In this document: in pieces, positions 52,609 to 63,643 of the stretch | Numbering within the stretch: position 1 is the stretch's first letter | Layout of the letters: each line of letters begins with the position of its first letter | Source: Roseimicrobium sp. ORNL1 | GTDB taxonomy: Bacteria; Verrucomicrobiota; Verrucomicrobiia; Verrucomicrobiales; Verrucomicrobiaceae | Assembly (NCBI RefSeq): GCF_011044495.1 | Contig: NZ_CP049143.1 | Span: 4,588,001-4,652,000, forward strand | DNA: 64,000 nt | Reading direction: 5' to 3' | Notes under the pieces: generated by a model | What the model was told of the DNA's origin: nothing | The model's database searches: none | What the model saw: only the letters and a program-made list of their open reading frames with translations | Translations under genes and position numbers: made by a program

Positions 52609-55600
52609 ATGAAAACGCTGTCACCACGGAAACGAGCAGTCGCGAACAAAACCGCAGCCAACGGCAAACCCGCCGCCAGCCCTCCCTCCTCCACCTCTCC
52701 TGCTCCTGCGTCCGCTTCCGCGCTTGCTCCTACTGACAGTCATGAAGCCGCGACGTTTGCCATCCTGGAGGCGATGCTCGCGCTGCGTGAGGGGAACTTT
52801 TCCAAGAAGCTGCCGTCGAACTGGACTGGTGTGTACGGGAAGATCGCGGACACCTTCAATGAGGTACTGAGCATCAATGAGCGCCGCGCGCAGGAGACGA
52901 ACCGCATCTGCCGCGTGGTGGGCAAGGAGGGCAAACTCAAGCAGCGCCTCCGCATTCCCGGCCTCGTAGGGGGATGGGCGGAGGAAGTGCAGTCGTTGAA
53001 CGAACTGATGGATGACCTCGTGCGCCCGACCACGGACGTTACCCGCACCATCGGCGCCGTGGCGCAGGGCGACCTCACCCAGCCCATGGCACTCGAAATC
53101 GACGGCCGCTCGCTGCAGGGCGAGTTCCTCGTCTCCGCGCGGCTGGTAAACCGCATGATCGAGCAGCTCTCGGTCTTCACCTCGGAAGTGACGCGTGTGG
53201 CGCGCGAAGTGGGCACGGAAGGCAAGCTCGGCGGCCAGGCTCAGGTGAAGGGTGTATCGGGCGTATGGAAAGACCTTACGGAAAGCGTGAACCAGATGGC
53301 GGGCAACCTCACCGCCCAGGTCCGCAACATCGTGGACGTGACCATCGCCGTGGCGAACGGTGACCTTTCCAAGAAGATCACGGTGGACGTGCGTGGTGAG
53401 ATTCTCCAGCTCAAGGAGGCGATTAACTCCATGGTGGATCAGCTCCGCTCCTTCGCTTCCGAAGTGACTCGTGTGGCCCGTGAAGTGGGAACGGAAGGGC
53501 GACTCGGGGGTCAGGCGGTGGTGCCCGGTGTGGCCGGTACCTGGAAGGACCTTACCGACTCCGTGAACTCCATGGCTTCCAACCTCACGGCGCAGGTGCG
53601 AAACATCGCCGCCGTGACCACGGCCGTCGCGCGCGGTGACCTTTCCCGCAAGATCACGGTGGACGTGAAGGGCGAGATTCTCGAACTGAAGGAAACCATC
53701 AACACGATGGTGGACCAGCTCAACGCCTTCTCCTCGGAAGTGACTCGTGTGGCGCGCGAAGTGGGTACCGAAGGCAAGCTCGGCGGTCAGGCCGCGGTGT
53801 CCGGTGTGGCCGGCACGTGGAAGGACCTTACCGACTCCGTGAACTCCATGGCCTCCAACCTCACCGGCCAGGTGCGTAACATCGCCGACGTGACCACGGC
53901 CGTGGCACGCGGTGACCTTTCCCGCAAGATCACGGTGGACGTGAAGGGGGAAATCTTGGAGCTGAAGAACACCATTAATACGATGGTGGACCAGCTCAAC
54001 GGCTTCGCCTCGGAAGTGACACGCGTGGCACGTGAAGTGGGTACGGAAGGCAAGTTGGGTGGCCAGGCCGCCGTGTCCGGGGTGGCCGGCACGTGGAAGG
54101 ACCTTACCGACTCCGTAAACTCCATGGCCTCCAACCTCACGGGCCAGGTGCGCAACATCGCCGACGTGACCACGGCGGTGGCGCGCGGTGACCTTTCACG
54201 CAAGATCACGGTGGAAGTGAAGGGCGAAATTCTCGAACTGAAGAACACCATCAATACCATGGTGGACCAGCTCAATGCCTTCGCTTCGGAAGTGACGCGT
54301 GTGGCACGTGAAGTGGGTACGGAAGGCAAGTTGGGTGGCCAGGCCGCGGTGTCCGGTGTGGCCGGTACGTGGAAGGACCTTACGGACTCCGTAAACGCCA
54401 TGGCCTCCAACCTCACCGGTCAGGTGCGTAACATCGCCGACGTGACCACTGCCGTGGCGCGCGGTGACCTTTCCCGCAAGATCACCGTGGAAGTGAAGGG
54501 CGAAATCCTGGAGCTGAAAAACACCATCAACACCATGGTGGACCAGCTCAACGCCTTCGCCTCCGAAGTGAGTCGTGTGGCGCGTGAAGTGGGTACCGAA
54601 GGTGAGCTCGGCGGTCAGGCGGAAGTGGAAGGTGTGGCCGGCACGTGGAAGGACCTTACGGATAACGTGAACTCCATGGCCTCCAACCTCACCGGCCAGG
54701 TGCGTAACATCGCCGACGTGGCGACGGCCGTGGCGAATGGTGACCTTTCCAAAAAGATCACCGTGGACGTGAAGGGGGAAATCCTGGAACTGAAGAACAC
54801 CATTAATACGATGGTGGACCAGCTCAACGGTTTCGCCTCTGAAGTGACCCGTGTGGCGCGCGAAGTGGGTACGGAGGGCAAGCTCGGTGGCCAGGCGCAG
54901 GTGCGCGGTGTGGCTGGTACGTGGAAGGACCTTACGGATAACGTGAACTCCATGGCCTCCAACCTCACCGGTCAGGTGCGCAACATCGCCGACGTGGCCA
55001 CGGCCATCGCGAAGGGAGACCTTTCCCGTAAGATTACGGTGGACGTGAAGGGCGAGATTCTGCAGCTCAAGGAAACCATGAACACCATGGTGGACCAGCT
55101 CAACGGTTTCGCCTCCGAAGTGACGCGCGTGGCGCGCGAAGTGGGTACGGAAGGCAAGCTCGGCGGCCAGGCGAATGTGCAAGGTGTCGCCGGTACGTGG
55201 AAGGATCTCACGGATAACGTGAACTTCATGGCGAACAACCTCACCGCCCAGGTGCGTAACATCGCCGAAGTGACCACCGCCGTGGCGCGCGGTGACTTGT
55301 CCCGTAAGATCACGGTGGACGTGAAGGGCGAAATTCTCGCGCTGAAGGAAACCATTAACACGATGGTGGACCAGCTCAATGCCTTCGCCTCGGAAGTGAG
55401 CCGCGTGGCGCGCGAAGTGGGTACCGAGGGCAAGCTCGGCGGCCAGGCACAGGTGGGTGGTGTGGCGGGTACATGGAAGGACCTTACGGACAACGTGAAC
55501 TCCATGGCCTCCAACCTCACCGGCCAGGTCCGTAACATCGCGGAAGTGACCATCGCCGTGGCGAACGGTGACCTTTCCAAGAAGATCACAGTGGACGTGC

Positions 55601-58600
55601 GTGGTGAGATTCTGGAGCTGAAGGAAACCATCAATACCATGGTGGACCAGCTCCGTTCCTTCGCGGCAGAAGTGAGCCGCGTGGCCCGCGAAGTGGGTAC
55701 CGAGGGCAAGCTCGGCGGTCAGGCGCAGGTGCCAGGTGTGGCGGGCACGTGGAAGGACCTTACGGACAACGTGAACTCCATGGCCTTCAACCTCACCGGC
55801 CAGGTGCGTAACATCGCCGACGTGGCCACGGCCATCGCGCGCGGTGACCTTTCGCGCAAGATTACGGTGGACGTGAAGGGCGAAATTCTCCAGCTCAAGG
55901 AAACCATCAATACGATGGTGGACCAGTTGAGCGCCTTCGCCTCGGAAGTGACGCGAGTAGCGCGTGAAGTGGGCACCGAAGGCAAGCTCGGCGGCCAGGC
56001 CGAAGTGGGTGGCATCGCAGGCACGTGGAAGGACCTTACGGATAACGTGAACTCCATGGCCTCCAACCTCACGGGCCAGGTACGTAACATCGCCGAGGTG
56101 ACCATCGCGGTGGCGAACGGTGACTTGTCCCGCAAGATTACGGTGGACGTGCGTGGAGAGATTCTCCAGCTCAAGGAGACCATCAATACCATGGTGGAGC
56201 AGCTCCGCTCCTTCGCCTCCGAAGTGACGCGCGTGGCGCGTGAAGTGGGTACCGAAGGACGACTCGGGGTGCAGGCCGTGGTGCCGGGCGTCGCGGGCAC
56301 GTGGAAGGACCTTACCGACTCCGTGAACGCCATGGGCTCGAACCTCACGGCCCAGGTGCGAAACATCGCGGAAGTGACCACCGCCGTGGCGCGTGGTGAC
56401 CTTTCCCGCAAGATCACGGTGGACGTGAAAGGGGAAATTCTCGAACTGAAAAACACCATCAATACGATGGTGGACCAGCTCAATGCCTTCGCTGCGGAAG
56501 TGACGCGTGTGGCCCGTGAAGTGGGCACCGAGGGCAAGCTCGGCGGTCAGGCGCAGGTGTCCGGTGTGGCCGGTACGTGGAAGGACCTTACCGACTCCGT
56601 GAACGTGATGGCGGCGAACCTCACCGACCAGGTGCGAGGCATCGTGAAGGTGGTGACTGCTGTGGCCGATGGCAACCTGCGCCAGAAACTCACGGTTCAG
56701 GCCAAGGGTGAAGTGGCTGCACTCGCGGAAACCATCAACAACATGACGAACACGCTCGCGACCTTCGCCGACCAGGTGACGAACGTGGCGCGCGAAGTGG
56801 GTGTGGATGGACGACTGGGCGGCCAGGCCAACGTGCCCGGTGCTGCCGGTACGTGGAAGGACCTTACCGGGAACGTGAACCTGCTGGCGGCAAACCTCAC
56901 CACGCAGGTGCGAGCCATCGCCGAGGTGGCCACGGCCGTGACGAAGGGTGACCTCACCCGCTCCATCCAGGTGGAGACCCGTGGTGAAGTGGCCGAGCTC
57001 AAGGACAACATCAACACGATGATCAACAACCTCCGTGAAACCACGGAGCGCAACCAGGAGCAGGACTGGCTGAAGACGAACGTGGCCAAGTTCACCCGCA
57101 TGCTGCAGGGGCAGCGCGACCTCTTCACCGTGGCGCAGATGCTCCTCTCAGAGCTCGCGCCGCTGGTGGCCGCGCACCAGGGCACCATCTACCAGACCAC
57201 GGGCACGGGCTCGGACCGCAGGTTCCTCCGTCTGCTCGCGGGCTTCGCCACGCCCAAGAACCAGCGAAACCAGCTCAGCATGGGCGAGGGTCTCGTGGGC
57301 CAGTGCGCGGTAGAGCGCCAGCGCATCCTGCTCACGGATGTGCCGCCGGACTACTCCCCGGTGCAGTCCAGTCTGGGCATGGCCACACCGGCGAACATCG
57401 TGGTGCTGCCCGTGCTCTTCGAAGGGGAGACAAAGGCAGTCATCGAACTCGCCTCGCTGCAACCCTTCACCGAAGGGCGACTGAATTTCCTGGAACAGCT
57501 CACGCAATCCATCGGGGTGGTGCTCAATACCATCGAGGCGACCATGCGTACGGAAGGCCTGCTCCAGCAGAGCCAGCAGCTCACCACGGAACTGCAGTCC
57601 CGCCAGACGGAACTCCAGCAGACCAACGAAGAACTGGAACAGAAGGCCAGGGAACTCGCCGACCAGAATGCGGAAGTGGAACGCAAGAACGTGGAAATCG
57701 AGCAGGCCCGCCGCGCCCTGGAAGACAAGGCTGCGGAACTCGCGCTCACCTCGAAGTACAAGTCCGAGTTCCTCGCGAACATGTCCCACGAGCTGCGCAC
57801 GCCGCTGAACTCCATCCTGATTCTCGGCCAGCAGCTCTCGGAAAATGCCGCCGGCAACCTCTCCACCAAGCAGGTGGACTTCGCGAAGAACATCCACTCC
57901 GCAGGCTCCGACCTGCTCAACCTCATCAACGACATCCTCGACCTTTCCAAGATCGAATCGGGCACGGTCGCGGTGGAAGCGGAGGAGGTGACCTTCGACA
58001 CGCTGCGTGAGTCCGTGCAGCGCAACTTCGGCCACGTGGCGGAGAACAAGAACCTGCCCTTCATCGTGGAGTTCGATCCCACGCTGCCGCGCGCATTCTC
58101 CACGGACCTGAAGCGCCTCCAGCAGATCATCAAGAACCTGCTGTCGAATGCCTTCAAGTTCACCTCCCACGGCAGTGTGACCATCAAGGTGAGTCACGCC
58201 ACCGATGGCTGGGCCACAGACCACCCCATCCTGAAGCGCGCGCCGTATGTCATCAGCATGGCGATCACGGATACCGGCATTGGGATTGCTCCGGAGAAGC
58301 AACGTCTGATTTTCGAAGCCTTCCAGCAGGCGGACGCCGGCACCGCGCGCAAGTACGGCGGCACCGGTCTCGGCCTGGCCATTTCCCGTGAACTGGCCAC
58401 GCTGCTCGGCGGTGAGATTCGACTCTTCAGCACCTTGGGTGAGGGCAGCACCTTCACCCTGTATCTGCCGCTGCACTTCACACCCACAGGCCAGAGCATC
58501 GACCCCGTGAAGTCCCGCGCACTGCAGGAGGTCTCCGAGAGCGCCGCGATTCGCACGTACCGTGCGGCAGCGGAGGAAATCATTGATGACGATCGCGATG

Positions 58601-59787
58601 TCATCGTGAAGGGAGATGCCGTCGTGCTCGTGGTAGAGGATGACCCCCACTATGCACGGGTGCTGCTGGGACTGGCGCGAGACAAGGGGTTCAAGGGGCT
58701 CGTGGCCACCCGCGGTCACGAGGCGCTGCTGCTCGCGCGGCAGTATCTGCCCACCGCGATCACGCTGGACATCTTCCTGCCAGATATGCTTGGCTGGACT
58801 GTCCTGAATAATCTGAAACTCGACCCCGCCACCCGGCACATCCCTGTGCAGATCATCTCCCTGGAGGAGGAGCGGCAGCATGGGCTCTCCCACGGCGCCT
58901 TCTCCTACATGGTGAAGCCGGCCACCACGGACGAGCTGGATCACGCCTTTGACCGCATCAAGACCTTCGCACGCCCGCGCGTGAAAAATCTGCTGGTGGT
59001 GGAGGACAACGACGTGGAAAGCCAGAGCATCGTGGAGTTGCTTGGCTACGAAGACATCGAGATCACCACCGCCGCGACCGGGAATGAGGCGATGAAGCAG
59101 CTGCTGGACAAGCCCTATGACTGCGCGGTGCTGGACCTCCGCCTGCCGGACATGAGCGGGTTTGAACTGTTGGATAAAATCCAGGAGGAACCCAGCCTGC
59201 TGGAGGTGCCCATCGTGGTTTTCACCGGCAAAGATCTCTCCGAGGAGGAGGAAAAGCGCCTGCGCACCGTGGCGAAGAGCATTGTGCTCAAGGACGTGAA
59301 GTCCCCCGAGCGCCTGCTCGATGAGACGGCGCTCTTCCTGCACCGCGTCATCGCCGAACTGCCCGAGTCGAAGCAGAAGATGATTGCGCGCCTGCACAAC
59401 TCGAATGAAGCCCTGCAGAACCAGAAGGTCCTGGTGGTGGACGACGACGCACGCAACATCTTCGCCCTCTCCATCGTGCTGGAAAACCAACAGATGGAAG
59501 TGCTAAGCGCAATGAATGGCAGACAGGCGATTCAGATTATCGAAGACACCCCGGACCTTTCCATGGTGTTGATGGACATCATGATGCCCGAGATGGACGG
59601 TTACCAGACCATGCGCGAGATTCGTAAAAATCCCAAATTCCGCACACTGCCCATGATTGCTCTCACCGCCAAGGCGATGAAAGGCGACCGCGAAAAATGC
59701 CTCGAAGCCGGGGCGAGTGACTATATTGCGAAACCCGTGAACACCGACCAATTGCTTTCCCTGCTGCGAGTGTGGCTGCACCGCTGA
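52609..59787 (+). CDS. Giant poly-HAMP hybrid histidine kinase (14 repeats, GAF, HK, three receivers)
   Basis: A 2392-residue soluble protein. After a Pro/Ser-rich start and a HAMP-like stretch (~60-190), fourteen 92-residue HAMP repeats run without interruption from 194 to 1481, each reading [35 protein letters not shown] and [15 protein letters not shown] with small changes. Then follow a GAF domain (~1505-1650), a coiled coil (~1660-1715), HisKA with [10 protein letters not shown] and H1727, HATPase_c (~1830-1955, [12 protein letters not shown]), and three receivers starting near 2004, 2127 and 2275 (the last has [13 protein letters not shown] and [11 protein letters not shown]). No membrane segment is present. 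The repeat sequence and layout are those of fungal group III kinases (Nik1/Os-1). The next kinase gene starts 7 bp after the stop. Confidence 0.92.
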   Translation: MKTLSPRKRAVANKTAANGKPAASPPSSTSPAPASASALAPTDSHEAATFAILEAMLALREGNFSKKLPSNWTGVYGKIADTFNEVLSINERRAQETNRICRVVGKEGKLKQRLRIPGLVGGWAEEVQSLNELMDDLVRPTTDVTRTIGAVAQGDLTQPMALEIDGRSLQGEFLVSARLVNRMIEQLSVFTSEVTRVAREVGTEGKLGGQAQVKGVSGVWKDLTESVNQMAGNLTAQVRNIVDVTIAVANGDLSKKITVDVRGEILQLKEAINSMVDQLRSFASEVTRVAREVGTEGRLGGQAVVPGVAGTWKDLTDSVNSMASNLTAQVRNIAAVTTAVARGDLSRKITVDVKGEILELKETINTMVDQLNAFSSEVTRVAREVGTEGKLGGQAAVSGVAGTWKDLTDSVNSMASNLTGQVRNIADVTTAVARGDLSRKITVDVKGEILELKNTINTMVDQLNGFASEVTRVAREVGTEGKLGGQAAVSGVAGTWKDLTDSVNSMASNLTGQVRNIADVTTAVARGDLSRKITVEVKGEILELKNTINTMVDQLNAFASEVTRVAREVGTEGKLGGQAAVSGVAGTWKDLTDSVNAMASNLTGQVRNIADVTTAVARGDLSRKITVEVKGEILELKNTINTMVDQLNAFASEVSRVAREVGTEGELGGQAEVEGVAGTWKDLTDNVNSMASNLTGQVRNIADVATAVANGDLSKKITVDVKGEILELKNTINTMVDQLNGFASEVTRVAREVGTEGKLGGQAQVRGVAGTWKDLTDNVNSMASNLTGQVRNIADVATAIAKGDLSRKITVDVKGEILQLKETMNTMVDQLNGFASEVTRVAREVGTEGKLGGQANVQGVAGTWKDLTDNVNFMANNLTAQVRNIAEVTTAVARGDLSRKITVDVKGEILALKETINTMVDQLNAFASEVSRVAREVGTEGKLGGQAQVGGVAGTWKDLTDNVNSMASNLTGQVRNIAEVTIAVANGDLSKKITVDVRGEILELKETINTMVDQLRSFAAEVSRVAREVGTEGKLGGQAQVPGVAGTWKDLTDNVNSMAFNLTGQVRNIADVATAIARGDLSRKITVDVKGEILQLKETINTMVDQLSAFASEVTRVAREVGTEGKLGGQAEVGGIAGTWKDLTDNVNSMASNLTGQVRNIAEVTIAVANGDLSRKITVDVRGEILQLKETINTMVEQLRSFASEVTRVAREVGTEGRLGVQAVVPGVAGTWKDLTDSVNAMGSNLTAQVRNIAEVTTAVARGDLSRKITVDVKGEILELKNTINTMVDQLNAFAAEVTRVAREVGTEGKLGGQAQVSGVAGTWKDLTDSVNVMAANLTDQVRGIVKVVTAVADGNLRQKLTVQAKGEVAALAETINNMTNTLATFADQVTNVAREVGVDGRLGGQANVPGAAGTWKDLTGNVNLLAANLTTQVRAIAEVATAVTKGDLTRSIQVETRGEVAELKDNINTMINNLRETTERNQEQDWLKTNVAKFTRMLQGQRDLFTVAQMLLSELAPLVAAHQGTIYQTTGTGSDRRFLRLLAGFATPKNQRNQLSMGEGLVGQCAVERQRILLTDVPPDYSPVQSSLGMATPANIVVLPVLFEGETKAVIELASLQPFTEGRLNFLEQLTQSIGVVLNTIEATMRTEGLLQQSQQLTTELQSRQTELQQTNEELEQKARELADQNAEVERKNVEIEQARRALEDKAAELALTSKYKSEFLANMSHELRTPLNSILILGQQLSENAAGNLSTKQVDFAKNIHSAGSDLLNLINDILDLSKIESGTVAVEAEEVTFDTLRESVQRNFGHVAENKNLPFIVEFDPTLPRAFSTDLKRLQQIIKNLLSNAFKFTSHGSVTIKVSHATDGWATDHPILKRAPYVISMAITDTGIGIAPEKQRLIFEAFQQADAGTARKYGGTGLGLAISRELATLLGGEIRLFSTLGEGSTFTLYLPLHFTPTGQSIDPVKSRALQEVSESAAIRTYRAAAEEIIDDDRDVIVKGDAVVLVVEDDPHYARVLLGLARDKGFKGLVATRGHEALLLARQYLPTAITLDIFLPDMLGWTVLNNLKLDPATRHIPVQIISLEEERQHGLSHGAFSYMVKPATTDELDHAFDRIKTFARPRVKNLLVVEDNDVESQSIVELLGYEDIEITTAATGNEAMKQLLDKPYDCAVLDLRLPDMSGFELLDKIQEEPSLLEVPIVVFTGKDLSEEEEKRLRTVAKSIVLKDVKSPERLLDETALFLHRVIAELPESKQKMIARLHNSNEALQNQKVLVVDDDARNIFALSIVLENQQMEVLSAMNGRQAIQIIEDTPDLSMVLMDIMMPEMDGYQTMREIRKNPKFRTLPMIALTAKAMKGDREKCLEAGASDYIAKPVNTDQLLSLLRVWLHR
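53188..57051 (+). repeat. Fourteen in-frame 276-bp tandem repeats
   Basis: Each unit encodes 92 residues with one HAMP. Units are highly similar in DNA as well as protein, least so in the last two (from 56500). The pattern suggests duplication or gene conversion within the gene. Confidence 0.9.
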
Positions 59788-59794
59788 GAATTGG

Positions 59795-61834
59795 ATGACG
59801 ACCGCCGGCATCAACATCCTCCTTGTCGACGACGACCTGAAGAACCTGATGGTTCTTGAGACGATACTCGACGCTCCTGACTACCGCCTCATCAAGGCCA
59901 CCACCCCGGAACAGGCGCTCATGACGCTGATGTCTGAGCCATGTGCCGCGATCATCCTGGATGTGCAGATGCCAGGCATGACCGGCATCGAGCTCGCCCA
60001 GCTCATCAAGCAGCGGCGGAAGACGCAGAACATTCCCATCCTCTTCCTCACGGCCCACTATTATGAGGAGGAGCACATCGTGCTCGGCTACGGCGCGGGC
60101 GCGGTGGACTACATCACGAAGCCGGTAAATCCGGCCATCCTCCGCTCGAAGGTGGGTGTGTTCGTCGATCTCTACCGGAAGACGGATGCCCTGACAAAGC
60201 TGAATGACACGCTGCAGGCGGAGATTCAGGAACGTGAGGCCGCAGAGGAGAGATTCCGCTTTGTCGTGGAGGCCAGTCCCACGGCGATGGTGGTGACCGG
60301 GACGGATGAGAAAATCGTGCTGGTGAACTCACGTGCGGAGAGCCTGCTCGGCTTCACCCGCGATGAATTGCTGGGAGAATCCATACGCCTGCTCATTCCG
60401 GAAGGTCTGGCCTACGAACCCAGCACGCTCACCGCGCCGAATCTCAGCCCCCCCACCGAGCTGCTGCTCCGCCGGAAGGATGGCACGCAGGTCCCGGTGG
60501 AAGTGGGCCTCAGCCAGTTCGAATCCAGCAAAGGCGCGTTCCTCATTGCCTCCGTGGCGGACATCACCTTCAGGAAGCAGGCCGAGGCCGCCTTGATGGC
60601 CACCAACCGCGAGCTGGCCATCAAGAATGTGGAACTGGAACGCAGTGCAGAGGAAAAGACACGCCGCATCCTCGCAGAAGCTGCGCGCGCCGAGGCCGAA
60701 GCAGCAAACCAGGCGAAGGACCGCTTCCTCGCCATGCTCTCCCACGAGCTGCGCACGCCGCTCTCGCCCGTACTGCATGCCGTGGCCATCATCCGCGAAG
60801 AATACAAGCTGGAAGAGGCCGTGCGTGACCTGCTGGATACCATCCAGCGAAATGTGCAACTCGAAGCCAGGCTCATCGATGACCTGCTGGACCTCGCGCG
60901 CATTCGCAATGGAAAGATGCAGCTCCACCTGGAGAATCTGGACCTGCACACCCTGCTGCAGCGCTCGGTGGAAATCTGCCGCCCGGACCTTCAAAAGAAA
61001 AACATCCATCTCAACCTGAGCGTGGGGGCTGCGAACAGTCACAGCGTGGCCGATGCAGCACGCATCCAGCAAATCTTCTGCAACCTCATTGGCAACGCCA
61101 TCAAGTTCTCCCCTCCCGACTCCAACCTGACGATCAGCACCAACAACTCGGATGACGGGAAGATGGTGGAGGTCCACTTCCGGGACCTCGGCGTGGGCAT
61201 CGCGCCGGAGCGCATCACGCGCATCTTCGATGCCTTTGAGCAGGCTCATGGAGACCGGTCCACGGGCCTTGGCCTTGGGCTCGCCATCTGTCGCGCGCTG
61301 GTGGAGGGCCATCGTGGAACCATCTCGGCCTCTAGCGGCGGTCCGGACCGTGGCAGTGTGTTCACTGTGGGACTGCCTGCGGCTTCCACCACGGCGAAAC
61401 CAGCACATGCGAAGCCTGCGGCAGATGCGGAGTCTCCGCTGTCCCTGCGTCTCCTCGTGGTGGAAGACCATCAAGACACTGCCGTGCAGCTCAAACGCCT
61501 GCTCACCCGCCGCGGCTACGCAGTAGAGCTGGCCTCCAGTGTAGCCGGTGCGATGGAACTGATGCAGCGCTCCGACTTCGATGTGCTGGTGAGCGACATC
61601 GGCCTGCCCGATGGCGAGGGGCTGCAACTCATGCAGCCCTTCATCCAGGCAGCGGGCTCACGTTCGACTGCTGGCGTGGCGCTGAGTGGTTATGGCATGG
61701 CGGAGGATATCGCACTGAGTGAGAAGGCTGGCTTCGACTATCACCTCACCAAGCCGGTGGATATTGGCGAGCTGGACAAGTGCCTGCACAGTCTCTCCGC
61801 GAAGTTCCAGCCGGTGCAGACGAGGGCGAGTTGA
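59795..61834 (+). CDS. Response-regulator/PAS/hybrid histidine kinase
   Basis: A 679-residue soluble protein starting 7 bp after the poly-HAMP kinase. Domains: receiver (~5-125, ILLVDDDLKNLMVLETIL and AIILDVQMPGMTG); coiled helix; PAS (~150-270, RFRFVVEASPTAMVVTGTD); HisKA with [10 protein letters not shown] and H317; HATPase_c (~410-525, GNAIKFSPP and GLGLGLAICRALVEG); and a C-terminal receiver (~550-670, VLVSDIGLPDGEG). The N-terminal receiver could take phosphate from the upstream kinase, making the pair a phosphorelay. A perfect inverted repeat follows its stop. Confidence 0.9.
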   Translation: MTTAGINILLVDDDLKNLMVLETILDAPDYRLIKATTPEQALMTLMSEPCAAIILDVQMPGMTGIELAQLIKQRRKTQNIPILFLTAHYYEEEHIVLGYGAGAVDYITKPVNPAILRSKVGVFVDLYRKTDALTKLNDTLQAEIQEREAAEERFRFVVEASPTAMVVTGTDEKIVLVNSRAESLLGFTRDELLGESIRLLIPEGLAYEPSTLTAPNLSPPTELLLRRKDGTQVPVEVGLSQFESSKGAFLIASVADITFRKQAEAALMATNRELAIKNVELERSAEEKTRRILAEAARAEAEAANQAKDRFLAMLSHELRTPLSPVLHAVAIIREEYKLEEAVRDLLDTIQRNVQLEARLIDDLLDLARIRNGKMQLHLENLDLHTLLQRSVEICRPDLQKKNIHLNLSVGAANSHSVADAARIQQIFCNLIGNAIKFSPPDSNLTISTNNSDDGKMVEVHFRDLGVGIAPERITRIFDAFEQAHGDRSTGLGLGLAICRALVEGHRGTISASSGGPDRGSVFTVGLPAASTTAKPAHAKPAADAESPLSLRLLVVEDHQDTAVQLKRLLTRRGYAVELASSVAGAMELMQRSDFDVLVSDIGLPDGEGLQLMQPFIQAAGSRSTAGVALSGYGMAEDIALSEKAGFDYHLTKPVDIGELDKCLHSLSAKFQPVQTRAS

Positions 61835-61840
61835 GGGAGC

Positions 61841-61906
61841 AACGTAGCTCGCGAGTCCCTTCGCGAGTGGTACGCCGATCTCGCGAAGGGACTCGCGAGC
61901 TACGTT
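61841..61906. repeat. Perfect 27-bp inverted repeat (CTCGCGA hairpin units)
   Basis: 61841-61867 and 61880-61906 are exact complements around a 12-base loop. Each arm also folds as CTCGCGA-GTCCCT-TCGCGAG. It begins 6 bp after the kinase stop and has no T-run. The region 61907-62228 holds no gene or other repeat I can support. Confidence 0.85.
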
Positions 61907-62228
61907 GAGCTACGCGCCATCAATCGAGAGGAGGTGCGGTGCAGGCGGTGCACGCCGCAAGCGCTTCGCGCAAGGTGGTACACGGAGACATACACTCCAC
62001 ACAGAACGAGCTGTATAAACTCACGAGACGTCTCAACCGAAAAGAGACCGCCGCACTCCATCACCACGCATTCCGCACGACACTCCCCTTCGTGCCATTC
62101 GCCCAGTGGATGCATCCATCGATATTTTTTCGATCACGTTCTTCTTAAAAATTGCCTGCGGTTGAATGCCACAGGCCCCTTCCCCGTCGATTCAGATAGA
62201 GAGAACAAACAACCCCAAATACTGAATC

Positions 62229-63326
62229 ATGAAAATTCTACCCCGACCGTTTACGGCGTTGCTGGCGGCCACGATTGCGTTGGCCCTCACTGGCGGCGAC
62301 CTGATGGCGGCCAAAAAAGACAAGGACAAGGGCGGCGGCAATGACCGCAAGGGCAAGAAGGAACAGGTGCAGCGACGAAGCGGCGGTGGCGGCGGCGGAG
62401 ACCGCAGCCCGCGCGTGGCACATTCCAAGCCCGCTGCTCCGAAACCTGAACATCGTGTGGCGGCTCGCTCCGCGCAGAAGCCGAAAGCAGACAAGCCTTC
62501 CTCGCGTGACCGCAAGCATGATACCACCCGCCTGGCCGTGCAGCGCTCCTCGAAGGGACGCGACGACAATGCCCGCAAACGCTCCGAAGATATCGCGCGC
62601 CATCAACTGGCGTCCTCCTCGGCTGCCTCCCGGGCCCGCGCTGCTGACGCGAACCGCAAGTCCATCGAACGTTCGCAGAACGTCGCCAAGGCTCGTGAGC
62701 GTGGTAACAATGACCGGGATCGTGCCCGTGTCGCCGCAGCCAGCCGCGACGTGAACCGCAATCGTGCGGACGTGCGCCGTGACGTGAGTCGCGACCGCGC
62801 TGACGTGCGTCGTGAAATCGACCGTCGCAATATCGGCACCGTGGCGAGCAGTGCGGTGAATCGTGACCGTGACCGTGATGGCGATCGCCGCACGCGTTCC
62901 CATCGTGACCGTAGTCACTATACGGAGCGTCATGACCACGATCACAACCACAACTACGACTGGTACCGCAGCAATGGCTACTACTACGACCACGACTACT
63001 ACCGGACCTACCACAGGCACCGCTACTACAACGACAGCCTGGGTGTGTTCCTCTTCTCACTGACGGCACCCCCTGCCTATGTGTATGAGTCCACCCCCTA
63101 TGCGTATGACTCCACGCCCAACTACTACAGTGGGTATGGATATCAAACGCGCGTAGCGGTTCAAGAGGAGCTGGCTCGCGCAGGTTACTATGATGGCACC
63201 CTGGACGGCGTCATCGGACCCGGCACCCGCTCGGCCATCTATGCGTATCAGCAGGACTACGGCTTGTACGCTTCCGGTCAAATCGACGACCAGTTGCTGC
63301 AGTCGCTGGGTCTGACGAGCTACTAA
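62229..63326 (+). CDS. Exported Arg/His/Tyr-rich protein with peptidoglycan-binding domain
   Basis: A 365-residue protein with a signal peptide (MKILPRPFTALLAATIALAL, cut near MAA). The mature part is very basic: ~30-220 is rich in Lys, Arg and Asp, with RNRADVRRDVSRDRADVRRE-type repeats. Residues ~230-275 are His/Tyr/Asp-rich (HDHDHNHNYDWYRSNGYYYD). Residues ~304-365 match PG_binding_1, with VQEELARAGYYDGTLDGVIG and AIYAYQQDYGL. It probably sits in the periplasm attached to peptidoglycan; the basic part could bind anionic polymers. Confidence 0.75.
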   Translation: MKILPRPFTALLAATIALALTGGDLMAAKKDKDKGGGNDRKGKKEQVQRRSGGGGGGDRSPRVAHSKPAAPKPEHRVAARSAQKPKADKPSSRDRKHDTTRLAVQRSSKGRDDNARKRSEDIARHQLASSSAASRARAADANRKSIERSQNVAKARERGNNDRDRARVAAASRDVNRNRADVRRDVSRDRADVRREIDRRNIGTVASSAVNRDRDRDGDRRTRSHRDRSHYTERHDHDHNHNYDWYRSNGYYYDHDYYRTYHRHRYYNDSLGVFLFSLTAPPAYVYESTPYAYDSTPNYYSGYGYQTRVAVQEELARAGYYDGTLDGVIGPGTRSAIYAYQQDYGLYASGQIDDQLLQSLGLTSY

Positions 63327-63366
63327 CGGCTCATTTCACAGCTATTTCATAAACCCAACATCGCAG

Positions 63367-63402
63367 GGCAGGCGCGGAGACGTGCCTGCCTTGTTTTTGT
63401 TT
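63367..63402 (+). terminator. Rho-independent terminator after the PG-binding gene
   Basis: GGCAGGC and GCCTGCC form a stem around GCGGAGACGT, followed by TTGTTTTTGTTT. It lies 40 bp past the stop at 63326. Confidence 0.8.
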
Positions 63403-63439
63403 CTACTCCTCTGTTCAAGAGGACGGTGGTTTGCACATG

Positions 63440-63590
63440 GGATTCAACACAGAGACACAAAGACACGGAAACACAGAGGATTTGTAGAGAAGGCGAGAGA
63501 GCGCTGTCCGTGACAAAGCTGGCATCCCCTCTGTCTCCCCCTAAAAAAATATCCGTGTCTTTGTGTCTCCGTGTCTCTGTGTTGAAATCC
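63440..63590. repeat. Inverted pair of the GTGTCTCTGTGTTGAATCC repeat
   Basis: Left arm 63440-63481 and right arm 63549-63590 are imperfect complements of ~42 bp. Both match the single copy at 22864-22903. Confidence 0.7.
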
Positions 63591-63643
63591 CTGACACAAA
63601 ACGAAGCTTTCCATTCCCCAACGCGTTCGCTAAACTCGCCCGC

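Noticed and set aside
53511-56537. Regular 276-bp DNA repeats as a possible CRISPR or satellite
   Set aside because: They are in-frame HAMP repeats of one protein, with no spacers.
57148-59490. 780-codon open frame on the minus strand
   Set aside because: It is the antisense shadow of the poly-HAMP kinase, made of His/Gln/Val/Gly-rich sequence typical of GC-rich antisense frames, with no family similarity.
62238-63069. Two overlapping 260-codon minus-strand frames
   Set aside because: Both are antisense to the Arg/His-rich exported protein. Their Val- and Cys/Ser-rich composition reflects its biased codons.
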